Shown in pieces: positions 36,138 to 45,840 of a stretch of 64,000 bases of DNA; position 1 is the first letter of the stretch; every line of letters begins with the position of its first letter. The translations under genes and the position numbers were made by a program. Source of the DNA: Aquabacterium sp. J223. GTDB lineage: Bacteria; Pseudomonadota; Gammaproteobacteria; Burkholderiales; Burkholderiaceae_C. Location of the stretch: assembly GCF_024666615.1 (NCBI RefSeq), contig NZ_CP088297.1, positions 2,666,001 to 2,730,000 of the forward strand. Direction: 5' to 3'. Below the pieces are notes generated by a model, which was not told where the DNA came from, ran no database searches, and was given only the letters and a program-made list of their open reading frames with translations.

Positions 36138-37795
36138 CCGCGCACGTCGACACCTTTGCGAAGGACCGCCTGCCGCCGCCGGAGCAGCAGCCGGACTTCC
36201 TCTTCGACCGGCCCGAGCTGCAGTTCCCGCCGCAGCTGAACTGCGCCGCCGAGCTGCTCGACCGCTGGGTCGACTGCGGCCAGGGCGACCGGCTGTGCCT
36301 GCAGGGCCCCGGCGTGCGCTGGACCTACGAGCAGCTGCAGGCCGAGGTGAACCGCATCGCCAACGTGCTGGTGCACGACTGCGGCCTGGTGCCCGGCCAG
36401 CGCGTGCTGCTGCGCGGCCCCAACGCGCCGCGGCTGGTGGCCTGCTGGTTCGCGGTGGTCAAGGCCGGCGGCATTGCGGTGGGCAGCATGCCGCTGCTGC
36501 GCGCCAAGGAGCTGTGCCAGATCGTGCAGAAGGCCGAGATCGGCCTGGCGCTGTGCGACGCCCGCCTGGCCGACGAACTGGCGCTGGCGCGGCCGCAGTG
36601 CCCCAGCCTGCAGCGGGTGCTGCACTACCACGGCGACGCACCCGACGGCGCGCCGACGCTGGAGGCGCTGGCCGCCGCCCAGCCGGCCACCTTCGACGCC
36701 GTGCCCACCGCGGCCGACGACACCTGCCTCATCGCCTTCACCTCGGGCACCACCGGCGCGCCGAAGGGCACCATGCACTTCCACCGCGACGTGATGGCCG
36801 CCTGCGCCTGCTGGCCGGTGCACACGCTGAAGGCCACGCCCGACGACGTGTTCATTGGCAGCCCGCCGCTGGCCTTCACCTTCGGGCTGGGCGGGCTGGT
36901 GCTGTTCCCGATGAGCATCGGCGCCTCCACCGTGCTGATCGAGAAGGCGACGCCGGAGGCACTGCCCGCCGCCATCGAGCGGTTCAAGGCGACGGTGTGC
37001 TTCACCGCGCCCACCGCCTACCGCGCGATGGCGGCCAAGGTGGCGCCGCACGACCTGCGTTCGCTGCGCAAGTGCGTCAGCGCCGGCGAGGCGCTGCCGG
37101 CGGCCACGCGCGCGCTGTGGAAGCAGGCCACCGGCATCGAGCTGATCGACGGCATCGGCGCCACCGAGCTGCTGCACATCTTCATCTCGCACACCGACGA
37201 CGAGGCCCGGCCCGGTGCCACCGGAAAGCTGGTGCCGGGTTACGTGGCCTGCGTGGTCGACGAGCAGTTGCAGCCGCTGCCGCCCAACACCGTCGGCCGG
37301 TTGGCGGTGAAGGGGCCGACCGGCTGCCGCTACCTGGCCGACGAGCGCCAACGGCGCTACGTGCAGGACGGCTGGAACATCACCGGCGACGCCTACTGGG
37401 TCGACGACGACGGCTGGTTCCACTACCAGTCGCGCGTCGACGACATGATCATCTCCGGCGGCTACAACATCGGCGGCCCGGAGGTGGAGGACTGCCTGCT
37501 GCAGCACCCGGCGGTGGCCGAATGCGCGGTCATCGGCTGGCCCGACGAGGAGCGCGGGCAGGTGGTCAAGGCCTTCGTCGTGCCGCGCCCCAGCCACACG
37601 CCGGGCGAGGCGCTGGTGCGCGCGCTGCAGGACCACGTCAAGGCGTCGATCGCGCCCTACAAGTACCCGCGCGCCATCGAGTTCCGCGATTCGCTGCCCC
37701 GCACCGAGACCGGCAAGCTGCAGCGCTTCAAGCTGCGCGAAGCTGCGGCAACGAGCGCCGCCGCCGCTTCGTCCACCGCACAGGCCCCCGCATGA
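36134..37795 (+). CDS. Aromatic acid-CoA ligase (benzoate / 2-aminobenzoate type)
   Basis: 553 aa. AMP-forming ligase: P-loop [29 protein letters not shown], the hinge [20 protein letters not shown] and the catalytic Lys in [11 protein letters not shown]. The N-terminal [12 protein letters not shown] and the [11 protein letters not shown] segment are typical of the benzoate-CoA ligase branch. It activates the aromatic acid to its CoA thioester with ATP, feeding the monooxygenase/reductase. The specificity (anthranilate, benzoate or salicylate) cannot be read by eye; the cluster favours anthranilate. Confidence 0.88.
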
Positions 37796-38210
37796 CGACG
37801 ACCGCCGCCTCCCCCCCAACACCGCCTTGCTGCCCGCCGGCTGGCCCCGGCCCAAGGGTTATGCCAACGGCGTGTCGGCCCAGGGCTGCATCTTCTCGGT
37901 CGCCGGCATGATCGGCTGGACGCCCGACGGCCGATTCGAGACGGACGACTTCGCCGGCCAGGCCATCCAGGCGCTGCACAACGTCGTCGCGGTGCTGGAG
38001 GCCGGCGGCGCCAAGCCCCAGCACATCGTGCGCATGACCTGGTACGTCACCGACAAGCGCGAGTACCTGGCCGCCGGCCGCGCCATCGGCACCGCCTTTC
38101 GCGAACTCATCGGCCACTACGACATCGCGATGACCGCCGTGCAGGTGGTGGCGCTGATGGAGGACCGGGCGAAGGTGGAGATTGAGGTGACGGCGGTGGT
38201 GCCTGGGTGA
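37792..38210 (+). CDS. RidA-family (YjgF/Rid) protein, frame broken near the start
   Basis: ~139 aa when repaired. The body KGYANGVSAQGCIFSVAGMIG...NVVAVLEAGGAKPQHIVRMTWYV...VVALMEDRAKVEIEVTAV fits the Rid family of enamine/imine deaminases. The natural start is ATG 37792, overlapping the ligase stop (ATGA), reading [18 protein letters not shown]. This needs one more C in the C7 run 37811-37817. As written only a TTG at 37827 could start the body. Its place in an aminoaryl-CoA operon suggests it hydrolyses the enamine/imine made by the first enzyme. Confidence 0.85.
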
Positions 38211-38315
38211 TCGACAGACCGTGAGCGTCAGGCCACGTGGTCACTTGCTGGGGACCTTCACGGATTGGGCCGACGCTCGAGACGAGCGTCAAAGGCCGGA
38301 CTCGGGTCCGACGAT

Positions 38316-38795
38316 TCAGTACGGCGTGCCGTCTTTGCGTGAGAAGAGCCAACCCCCATTGACGAGTTGGGCACAGATGTCGTCGTCGGGGTACGTAGCC
38401 TCGTCTCCGAGCGTGCGATCTCCGATTTCCAAGTAGATGACTTCCTCGGCGCTGTTGTTGATAAGGCGATGACCGTCGCCTGTGCCGGCCTTGAAGCCTG
38501 CGCACATGCCGGGATCGAGGAGCGTATACCCTTCATCGGTGTGCAGCGTTGGCTGCCCTTGAATAATGTAGACAAACTCATCTTGCTTGGTGTGCGCATG
38601 GCGAAGTGCGGACATCGCGCCGGGCGCGAGTCGGGTTAGATTGACGCCAAAGTTGGTGAGTCCGAAGAGATCGCCGAGTGGATGCTTCTGCCGACCCGCC
38701 ATGCGAGACGCAAAGGGTTCGGGGTAGTTCGAGCGTTTGGTTCTGACTGGCGCCTCGATGGCAACGATGGCAACTGGTGGTTTGGACGAAGGCAC
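38316..38795 (-). CDS. Cupin-domain protein
   Basis: 159 aa. Cupin motif 1 reads G-x6-H-A-H-x4-E-x6-G (around ALRHAHTKQDEFVYIIQG) and motif 2 contains PGMCAGFKAGTGDGHRLINN, so the metal-binding histidines and Glu are present. It may be a small metal-dependent enzyme or sugar/acid binding protein; substrate unknown. Start set at GTG 38795, because AAGGAG lies five bases before it; a TTG 21 bases upstream has no such site. Confidence 0.8.
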   Translation of the reverse strand: MPSSKPPVAIVAIEAPVRTKRSNYPEPFASRMAGRQKHPLGDLFGLTNFGVNLTRLAPGAMSALRHAHTKQDEFVYIIQGQPTLHTDEGYTLLDPGMCAGFKAGTGDGHRLINNSAEEVIYLEIGDRTLGDEATYPDDDICAQLVNGGWLFSRKDGTPY

Positions 38796-38917
38796 GAGCG
38801 CTCCTTGTGCAGTCAACGTTTTAGTTCAGTAAAAAACGTACCCCAGGCTACGCGTCGCCATACGTCCTCAATGCGAACGTCATATGCGGCCAACGACGAA
38901 GCCATGTTACGTGATGC

Positions 38918-39379
38918 TTAAGCGCGTCGATAGTGCGCCACTCGAATACCGAACTCTTCGCGGATATCCTGCAGTGGCACCTGAACATGCATCTCGAAGT
39001 CGTTCCATGGCCACCGACGACGCTGCCGAAAACATTGAAGGATTGTTAGCGGCACCAGGAAAACTGATTTTACGATGGAGCGTAGAACGTCTCGCGCGCC
39101 CAAATGCATATAAATCTCAAAGGACTCATGGAGGCGGTACCCGCCCAATACGCCGAATCCACCCGATGTTCCGAAGATGCTAGCAATCTTTACGACCGCC
39201 TCATCCTCCAGGGTGTTGCCGCAACCGAATATAACATGCGCCGCATCGTGGCATCGAAAAAACTCTTTAGCCTCTGGCGACATGGTCCGGTCACGCGCGA
39301 GTTTTGCGTTCGCTAGAGAGTATTCTGCAATTCCTTCTTCAAGGGTTTGACGAGAATTTTGATGCTCGAACAAGTACAT
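38918..39379 (-). CDS. Coq4-like protein (HDxxH-x11-E motif)
   Basis: 153 aa from ATG 39379, which has CGGAG five bases upstream; an ATG 30 bases earlier has none. Residues 44-60 give H-D-A-A-H, eleven residues, then E. This is exactly the metal motif of COQ4, the protein needed for ubiquinone ring modification (oxidative decarboxylation/hydroxylation) and complex assembly. A basic stretch (RQRRRWPWND) follows a hydrophobic helix near the C-terminus. The rest is not clearly recognisable, so membership is judged on motif and size only. Confidence 0.55.
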   Translation of the reverse strand: MYLFEHQNSRQTLEEGIAEYSLANAKLARDRTMSPEAKEFFRCHDAAHVIFGCGNTLEDEAVVKIASIFGTSGGFGVLGGYRLHESFEIYMHLGARDVLRSIVKSVFLVPLTILQCFRQRRRWPWNDFEMHVQVPLQDIREEFGIRVAHYRRA

Positions 39380-39444
39380 GTCAACTCCGAGCGTGTGCGG
39401 GCGACCCATGCTCGCCGTGAGGGCACGATCCGGGAACTGGAAAA

Positions 39445-40288
39445 TTATTGACTACGATGGAGATTGAGTGATGCGAGATATTCATCAACGATGCCGCTCC
39501 ATAAATTCGGATGGTCGGACAACCAATGCCCGTTGCCCGGAACACCGCGAATAAGCTCGAGGCGCACGGCACCGCCGCTCTCTCCAAATTCTCTTGCATA
39601 AATACGAATAGAACTAAGTGAATTAAACAGGTCGTCCTCGCCATAAAGCCATAGCATAGGCGTTTTCGTTTGCTTTCCCAGCTCAATAAAACTCACGCGG
39701 TTAAAATCGATTGGGCAGTTGTCTTGGGCCTGCGCCACCCAGCCCCCCGAAAAATTGATCACCCCCCACGATTCCGGCATTCTTCAGGCCTTTTGCGGCG
39801 TACGCCACCGACAGAAATCCGCCTCGAGATGCACCTGCCAACACGATTCGTGATGAGTCAGCGTAAGGGAGCCGTCTTGCGTAGTCAATAACGGCAGTTA
39901 CATCTTCAAGGGCTGCATTTAGACCAGGCAACCAAGACTGAGTATCACAATTCTTTTCTTCCGACTCAAGCGATAAGCCTTCAGATTTACCGCGTCCTCG
40001 ACGCATCGGAACAATAACCACGAAGCCACGCTCAGCGAAGTGCTTGGCTTGTACTCTTGAAGGGAAACTTCGTTTTGGATCCCCGCCGGACGAGCCGTGA
40101 TTGAAAATCACGACAGGAAAATTTCCGTCACCGGTGGGCTTATAAATGAATGCTTCGAGCTTGAGTTCTTTGAGTGAGCCTTGAACAGTGACTTGAACCG
40201 GAACAACTACTGCTTCTCCGGCTTTGCAAGCAACCTGGATAAACGCAACCAAAAAGCAACAACAAGCTAAAGCTGGTCGTTGAGCCAC
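39445..40288 (-). CDS. Exported alpha/beta hydrolase (frame broken mid-gene)
   Basis: ~280 aa when repaired, from GTG 40288. N-terminal signal-like hydrophobic stretch (ALACCCFLVAFIQVAC), with a possible but poor lipobox. Oxyanion region FNHGSSGG, nucleophile elbow GASRGG, acid in WLYGEDDLF and His in GNGHWL complete the triad; dienelactone-hydrolase/S9-like. The two halves (40288-39701 and 39780-39445) join if one base is removed from the C6 run 39762-39767, giving AGIVGVINFSGGW. If the frameshift is real, the protein loses its acid and His and would be dead. Confidence 0.75.
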
Positions 40289-40306
40289 AACGTCCGAACG
40301 AGCTGA

Positions 40307-40651
40307 TCAATCACCGTGCCGCTGAGCAGCGCGTCTCAGCTGGCGCCGGCGACCCAAGTAGAGCGGGAATGCGAACGCAAGGCCAACTGCGAAGCACAGT
40401 AAAACGTAGATCCACGGTCGCGGCGCGAAGGATTCCTTTTGGTCGGCTATCGCCCAAACTGAAAACACCAGTGCCGAGCAGTAGACGTCTAAGGTGATCG
40501 CCGTGGTGAGTGGGTTGGCAAACGCGCTAGAAAAGAAGGAGCTCGGTGCAACGTTACCACCACCGAGGAAAAATTGGATATTGAAGTACCAAGTGAACAG
40601 CAAACCGACGATTGCAAGGATAAAATATGCGCGTTCGAGTAATTTCGGCAT
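40307..40651 (-). CDS. DUF2834-family membrane protein
   Basis: 114 aa with three hydrophobic segments: AYFILAIVGLLFTWYFNIQFF, LDVYCSALVFSVWAIA, and WIYVLLCFAVGLAFAFPLYL. The layout LLERAYF...WYFNIQFF...FANP...D...W and FPLYLGRRR matches DUF2834 proteins, small inner-membrane proteins of unknown function. Its stop is 18 bases before the hydrolase start, so they may be co-transcribed. Confidence 0.75.
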   Translation of the reverse strand: MPKLLERAYFILAIVGLLFTWYFNIQFFLGGGNVAPSSFFSSAFANPLTTAITLDVYCSALVFSVWAIADQKESFAPRPWIYVLLCFAVGLAFAFPLYLGRRRQLRRAAQRHGD

Positions 40652-41083
40652 GGTGGTTGATTTGGCTTACGCCGCTTAAATACCAGTTAGCCAAGTGGTT
40701 GGAATGCACAACACAGAGCGCACCATACGGGCCTTGCTCTTCTTGGATAGCGCCTGCCTGTCATCCCGTGCACAACGACATTGGTTCGTGGACTGCGGAA
40801 GCGGTTTCGAGTTGCCCTGCACCTCGGTTATTTCGTCTCGCTTGACTAAGGGCAATCCCGTGCGGTGGAGCAGATGAGATCCAACAACCGCTGCCGGTTC
40901 GCGCAGGAAGTTCTGCTCACCGGGTGATGCTGCCGTCAACTTTGCTCTGTGGGAAGTCCCCCGGCCTCCGCCTTTGGGCGGATGGGTCGGTGCAATAGGC
41001 GGCCCAGATTTTCGCGAACCGTCCCAAGTCAGGTCGGCGCTCTCCGCCGGCCCACCAGCCGCTCCCGCGGCCGTCTCAAACTC
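40652..41083. other. 432-base stretch without a convincing gene
   Basis: Open frames here have no recognisable protein features, no Shine-Dalgarno and poor codon bias. A small hairpin CCGCC-TTT-GGGCGG near 40970 is the only structure seen. Composition rises from the low-GC patch back to the genome norm, so one boundary of the acquired segment probably lies here. Confidence 0.5.
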
Positions 41084-41416
41084 TCAATGCGTCCTCGGCT
41101 TCGCCTTCGGCGCCGCCCCCGGCACGTGCACCGCGATCTGCCCGGGCTCCAGGTCGCCGGCCTCGATGCCCAACAGTTCCTGGCGGACCAGGATCGCCAC
41201 GGTTGAGGGGTTGACCTTGGCCGAGGGGTGGGCGGTGGCTTCGACCATGGCGCGGTACAGCGGCGCGGGCAGCAGCATGGCCAGCTCCAGGCTCAGCTCG
41301 GTGGCGCGCTCGTGGTCTTCCAGCGGGGCGTTCTTGTCCAGCGCGCCGGCGGTCACCAGGTAGGTGGCGACCTTTTCGGCCAGGTCCAGCTTTTCGCGTG
41401 CGGGCAGGTTCTTCAT
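41084..41416 (-). CDS. Uncharacterised 110-aa protein downstream of mfd
   Basis: ATG 41416 is preceded by GAGGAGAG at good spacing. It reads MKNLPAREKLDLAEKVATYL, then ATELSLELAMLLPAPLYRAM and ends with a P/K-rich tail. Predicted helical and soluble with genome-typical codon bias, so it is a real gene, but no family was recognised. It starts 26 bases after the mfd stop on the same strand and is probably co-transcribed with it. Confidence 0.7.
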   Translation of the reverse strand: MKNLPAREKLDLAEKVATYLVTAGALDKNAPLEDHERATELSLELAMLLPAPLYRAMVEATAHPSAKVNPSTVAILVRQELLGIEAGDLEPGQIAVHVPGAAPKAKPRTH

Positions 41417-41442
41417 GGTGTTGTCTCTCCTCGTGATCGTCT

Positions 41443-44400
41443 TCAGGCCGCCGCCTTGACCACCGGCTGGCCCAGGCTGCGCAGCACGTCGCGCACCATC
41501 TGCGCCCGGTCCTTGGCCTCGGGCAGGGCGCGTTCGATGCGCAGCTTCTCGTTGCCGGCCAGCTTGATGTGGCGGTTCTTCTGCACCAGCTCGATGATGC
41601 GCATCGGGTCCACCGGCGGGTTGGGGCGGAAGGTGACGATGATGACCGACGGGCCCGCATCCACCTTCATCACACCGTAGGGCCGGGCCAGGATGCGCAG
41701 CCGGTGGCTGTCGAACAGCGTCTGGCCCTGCGCCGGCAGCTTGCCAAAGCGGTCGGTCACCTCTTCCAGGATGGCGTCCAGCTGGTTCGGCGTCTCGGCG
41801 GTGGCCAGGCGCTTGTACAGCGACAGCCGCACGTGCACGTCGCCGCAGTAGGCGTCGGGCAGCAGGGCGGGGGCGTGCAGGTTGATCTCGGTGCCGGCGC
41901 TGAACAGGCCCGTGGGGCTCAGCAGGTCGGGCTCCTCGCCGTTCTTCAGCGCCCGCACGGCCTCGCTCAGCATGTCGTTGTAGAGCTGGAAGCCCACCTC
42001 CTGCATGTTGCCGCTCTGGTGCTCGCCCAGCACCTCGCCGGCGCCGCGGATCTCCAGGTCGTGCATGGCGAGGTAGAAGCCGCTGCCCAGCTCCTCCATC
42101 TGCTGGATGGCCTCCAGCCGCTGGGCGGCCTGCTTGGACAGGCCCTCCGGGTCCGGCACCATCAGGTAGGCGTAGGCCTGGTGGTGGCTGCGGCCCACCC
42201 GGCCGCGCAGCTGGTGCAGCTGCGCCAGGCCGAACTTGTCGGCGCGGCTGATGACGATGGTGTTGGCGCTGGGCACGTCGATGCCGGTCTCGATGATGGT
42301 CGAGCACAGCAGCAGGTTGTGGCGCTGGGCGACGAAGTCGCGCATCACCTGCTCCAGCTCGCGCTCGGGCAGCTGGCCGTGGGCCACGGCGATGCGCGCC
42401 TCGGGCAGCAGCGCCTGCAGTGCCTCGCGCCGGTTCTGGATGGTCTCCACCTCGTTGTGCAGGAAGTAGACCTGGCCGCCGCGCTTCAGCTCGCGCAGCA
42501 CCGCCTCGCGGATGGTGCCGCTGGACTCGCGCCGCACAAAGGTCTTGATCGCCAGCCGCCGCTGCGGCGCGGTGGCGATCACGCTCAGGTCGCGCAGCCC
42601 CTCCAGCGCCATGCCCAGCGTGCGCGGGATGGGCGTGGCGGTGAGCGTCAGCACGTCCACCTCGGCGCGCAGCGACTTGATGGCCTCCTTGTGGCGCACG
42701 CCGAAGCGGTGCTCCTCGTCGACGATCAGCAGCCCCAGGCGCTTGAACTTCACCGTCGAGCTGAGCAGCTTGTGCGTGCCGACGACGATGTCCACCGTGC
42801 CGTTCTCGATGCCCTCCAGCGCCGCGGCCACTTCCTTGGCCGAGCGGAAGCGTGACAGCTCGGCCACCCGCACCGGCCACTTGCCGAAGCGGTCCGAGAT
42901 GTTCTGGAAGTGCTGCTCGGCCAGCAGCGTGGTGGGCGCCAGCAGCGCCACCTGCTTGCCGGAGTTCACCGCCACGAAGGCGGCGCGCAGCGCCACCTCG
43001 GTCTTGCCGAAGCCGACGTCGCCGCAGACCAGCCGGTCCATCGGCTTGGGGCTGATCAGGTCCTGGATGACAGCGTGGATGGCGGCGCGCTGGTCGGGCG
43101 TTTCCTCGAAGCCGAAGCTGGCGGCGAAGGCCTCGTAGTCGTGCGGCTGGAAGCGGTGGGCGAAGCCCTCGCGCGCGGCGCGGCGGGCGTACAGGTTCAG
43201 CAGCTCGGCGGCGGCGTCGCGCACCTGCTCGGCGGCCTTGCGCTTGGCCTTGTCCCACTGCTGCGAGCCCAGCTTGTGCAGCGGCGCCTCCTCGGCCGAC
43301 ACGCCGGTGTAGCGGCTGATCAGCTGCAGCTGCGCCACCGGCACGTACAGCGTGGCCTTGTCGGCGTATTCCAGGTGCAGGAACTCGCTGGGCCCGTCGC
43401 CCAGGTCGATGTTCAACAGGCCCTGGTAGCGGCCGATGCCGTGGTTGGCGTGCACCACCGGGTCGCCGACCTTCAGCTCGGACAGGTCCTTGATCAGCGC
43501 GTCGACGTTGCTGACCTGCTCCTGCTTGCGCCGGCGGCGGGCCGAGGGGCCGCTGGCGAAGAGTTCGGTCTCGGTGACGAACTCGACCGCCACGTTCGCG
43601 TCGGGCTCGTGCCAGAAGAAGCCGACGGCCAGCGGCGCGGCGGCGATGGCCACCCGTTCCTCGCCGCGGCAGAAGTCGTCCAGGCTGTCGGCCGCCGGCA
43701 CCGAGATGCCGTGGTCGCGCAGCAGCTCCAGCAGGCTCTCGCGCCGGCCCGAGCTTTCGGCCAGCAGCAGCACCCGGTGCGGCGTGGTGTCGAGGTGCCG
43801 CTCCAGGCGGGCCAGCGGCTCGGTGGCGCCGCGCTCGGCGCTCAGGTCGGGCAGGGGGCGGGCCCAGTCGACGTCCCCCTGGCCGCGCAGCGACTAGCGT
43901 CGCGTGCTCGCCGGTCTTGACGAAGAACTGCTCCGGCTTGAGGTACAGCGCCTCCGGCGGCAGGGTGGGGCGCTCGGGGTCGTGCTGCAGGAAGCGGTGG
44001 CGCTCGCGGGTGTCGGCCCAGAAGCGGTTCAGCGCCTCGTCCACCTCGCCGTGCAGCACCAGGCCGCTGGCCTCGTTGATGTAGTCGAACACCGTCGCCG
44101 TCTCGTCGAAGAACAGCGGCAGGTAGTACTCGATGCCCGCGGTGGCGATGCCCTGGGCGATGTCCTTGTAGGCGCGGGCCCGGGTGGGGTCGCCTTCCAG
44201 CGCCGAGCGCCAGCGGGCGCGGAAGGCGTTGCGCGCCGCCTCGTCCAGCGGGAACTCGCGGCCGGGCAGCAGGCGCACCTCCGGCACGGGGTACAGGCTG
44301 CGCTGGCTGTCGGGGTCGAAGACGCGGATGGAGTCCACCTCGTCGTCGAACAGGTCGACGCGGTAGGGCACCGTCGAGCCCATGGGGAAGAGGTCGATCA

Positions 44401-44927
44401 GGCCGCCGCGCACCGCGTACTCGCCCGGCGACACCACCTGGCTGACGTGGGTGTAGCCGCCGAGCGTGAGCTGGGCCTTCAGCGCCGCCTCGTCCAGCTT
44501 CTGCTTCTGCTTGAACTGGAAGGTGGTGGCGGCCAGGAAGCTGGGCGGCGCCAGCCGCTGCAGCGCGGTGGCCGCGGGCAGCAGCAGCACGTCGACGCGG
44601 TCGGCCTCGGCCGCGCGGCCGGTGCGCTGCAGGTGCAGACGCCACAGCGTGGCCAGCCGCTCGGAAATCAGGTCCTGGTGCGGCGAGAAGCTGTCGTAGG
44701 GCAGGGTCTCCCAGTCGGGGAAGACGGCCACCCGCAGGTCGGGCGCGAAGAAGGGCAGTTCGCCCTCCAGCCGCTGGGTGTCGGCCGGGTCGGCGGTGAC
44801 CAGCACCACCAGCCGGCCCTCGGCCTTCAGGGCCTGGGCGTGGCGGGCGAGCAGCAGCGCGTCGGCCGAGCCGACGGGACGGGGCAGGGTGAAGCGCTTG
44901 CCGGGGGGCGATCGAAGGCAATTGCAT
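41443..44927 (-). CDS. mfd: Transcription-repair coupling factor Mfd (two frame breaks)
   Basis: ~1160 aa when repaired, normal for Mfd. UvrB-like N-terminal module (FPDWETLPYDSFSPHQDLISERLATLW), the RNA-polymerase-interacting domain (VGDPVVHANHGIGRYQGL), translocase motifs VCGDVGFGKTEVALRAAF and VDEEHRFG, TATPIPRTL, GRVGRSHHQAYAYL, then the TRCF C-domain. It removes RNA polymerase stalled at DNA damage and recruits UvrAB. Break 1: G6 run 44903-44908 next to the start (MQLPSIAPGKRFTLPRP with one base removed). Break 2: at 43891-43897, where an extra base creates a TAG between EHATL and SLRGQGDVDWARPLP. Break 2 is not in a homopolymer. Confidence 0.92.
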
Positions 44928-45019
44928 GGAAGGGGGGCGCACCAAAGGGAAACGCCCCGCGTCGAAGGGCGAGCGGGGCGCAGCGCGAAGGATTGTAGGC
45001 AGGCCACAATCCCGCCCCG

Positions 45020-45739
45020 ATGCAGATCTCCTTCGACGCGCCCCGGTGCTACGCGTTGGTCCCGTGCGCTGGCAGCGGCCGCCGCGCCGGCCCGGGCGGG
45101 CCCAAGCAGTACCGGCCGCTGGCCGGCCGCCCGGTGGTGGCCCACACGCTGGACGCGCTGGCCGCCGTGCGGGGCCTCAGCGCCACCCTGGTGGTGCTGG
45201 CACCGGACGACGATCGCTTCGAGGCCGAGCTGCCCGGCTTCGAGGCCGGCGGCCGCGGCTGGGTGGCACGCTGCGGCGGCGACAGCCGGGCGGCGTCGGT
45301 GTCCGCCGGCCTGCAGGTGCTGCGCGAACGCGGCGTGCAGCCGCACGACTGGGTGCTGGTGCACGACGCGGCACGCTGCCTGCTGCGGCCGTCGGCCGTC
45401 GAGCGGTTGATCGCCGCCTGCGCGGACGACGAAGTCGGCGGCCTGCTGGCGCTGCCGGTGGCCGACACGCTGAAGCAGGCCGAGGGCGAGCACGTCGCCG
45501 CGACGGTGGACCGCCGCGCCAAGTGGGCGGCGCAGACGCCGCAGATGTTCCGGCTCGGGCTGCTGCAGGCCGCGCTGGCCGGGGCCGACGCCTCGGTCAC
45601 CGACGAGTCGTCGGCCGTCGAACGCCTGGGCCACCGGCCGCGGCTGGTGCCCGGCGACCTGGACAACCTCAAGCTCACCTGGCCGGCCGACTTCGAGCTG
45701 GCCGAGCGGCTGCTGGCCTCTTGCGAAAGACACCGATGA
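45020..45739 (+). CDS. ispD: 2-C-methyl-D-erythritol 4-phosphate cytidylyltransferase
   Basis: 239 aa. CTP-binding loop [30 protein letters not shown] and TDESSAVE motifs. Third step of the MEP isoprenoid pathway: makes CDP-methylerythritol. Divergent from mfd, 92 bases apart. Followed by ispF with only 97 bases between. Confidence 0.95.
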   Translation: MQISFDAPRCYALVPCAGSGRRAGPGGPKQYRPLAGRPVVAHTLDALAAVRGLSATLVVLAPDDDRFEAELPGFEAGGRGWVARCGGDSRAASVSAGLQVLRERGVQPHDWVLVHDAARCLLRPSAVERLIAACADDEVGGLLALPVADTLKQAEGEHVAATVDRRAKWAAQTPQMFRLGLLQAALAGADASVTDESSAVERLGHRPRLVPGDLDNLKLTWPADFELAERLLASCERHR

Positions 45740-45840
45740 CGTTGATCTTCAGGCGGGCCGAGCGCCGGGCCGCTCCCAAGCCGGCCCGCATCCCCTCGGG
45801 GGATCGATCGACGTACCCGTCGGGCGAGGGGCAGTCATGA
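45736..45840 (+). CDS. Possible 34-aa linker ORF between ispD and ispF
   Basis: An ATG overlaps the ispD stop (ATGA at 45736-45739) and the frame ends in a TGA that overlaps the ispF ATG (ATGA at 45837-45840). The peptide is [19 protein letters not shown] followed by a S/G-rich tail. It may exist to let ribosomes run from ispD to ispF rather than for its product. The DNA here also contains inverted GC-rich motifs (CCCCTCG...CGAGGGG) like dispersed repeats, so chance is possible. Confidence 0.35.
   Translation: MTLIFRRAERRAAPKPARIPSGDRSTYPSGEGQS

Larger units (their letters stand above)
38215..41040. other. Lower-GC accessory patch
   Basis: From just after the RidA gene to just before the 110-aa gene, base composition falls well below the surrounding ~70% G+C, with A/T-rich codons throughout. 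Four genes lie here, all on the minus strand: cupin, Coq4-motif protein, exported hydrolase and DUF2834 protein. No integrase, transposase, tRNA or clear terminal repeats flank it. It looks horizontally acquired, with the mobile part lost or absent. Confidence 0.7.

Noticed and set aside
40676-40939. An 87-codon minus-strand frame in the gap beside the DUF2834 gene
   Set aside because: No Shine-Dalgarno, no recognisable domain, and codon use unlike genes on either side.
38215-41083. An integron cassette array
   Set aside because: The genes are small and share one orientation, but no attC-like core sites (GTTRRRY/RYYYAAC pairs) were seen between them and no integrase is present.
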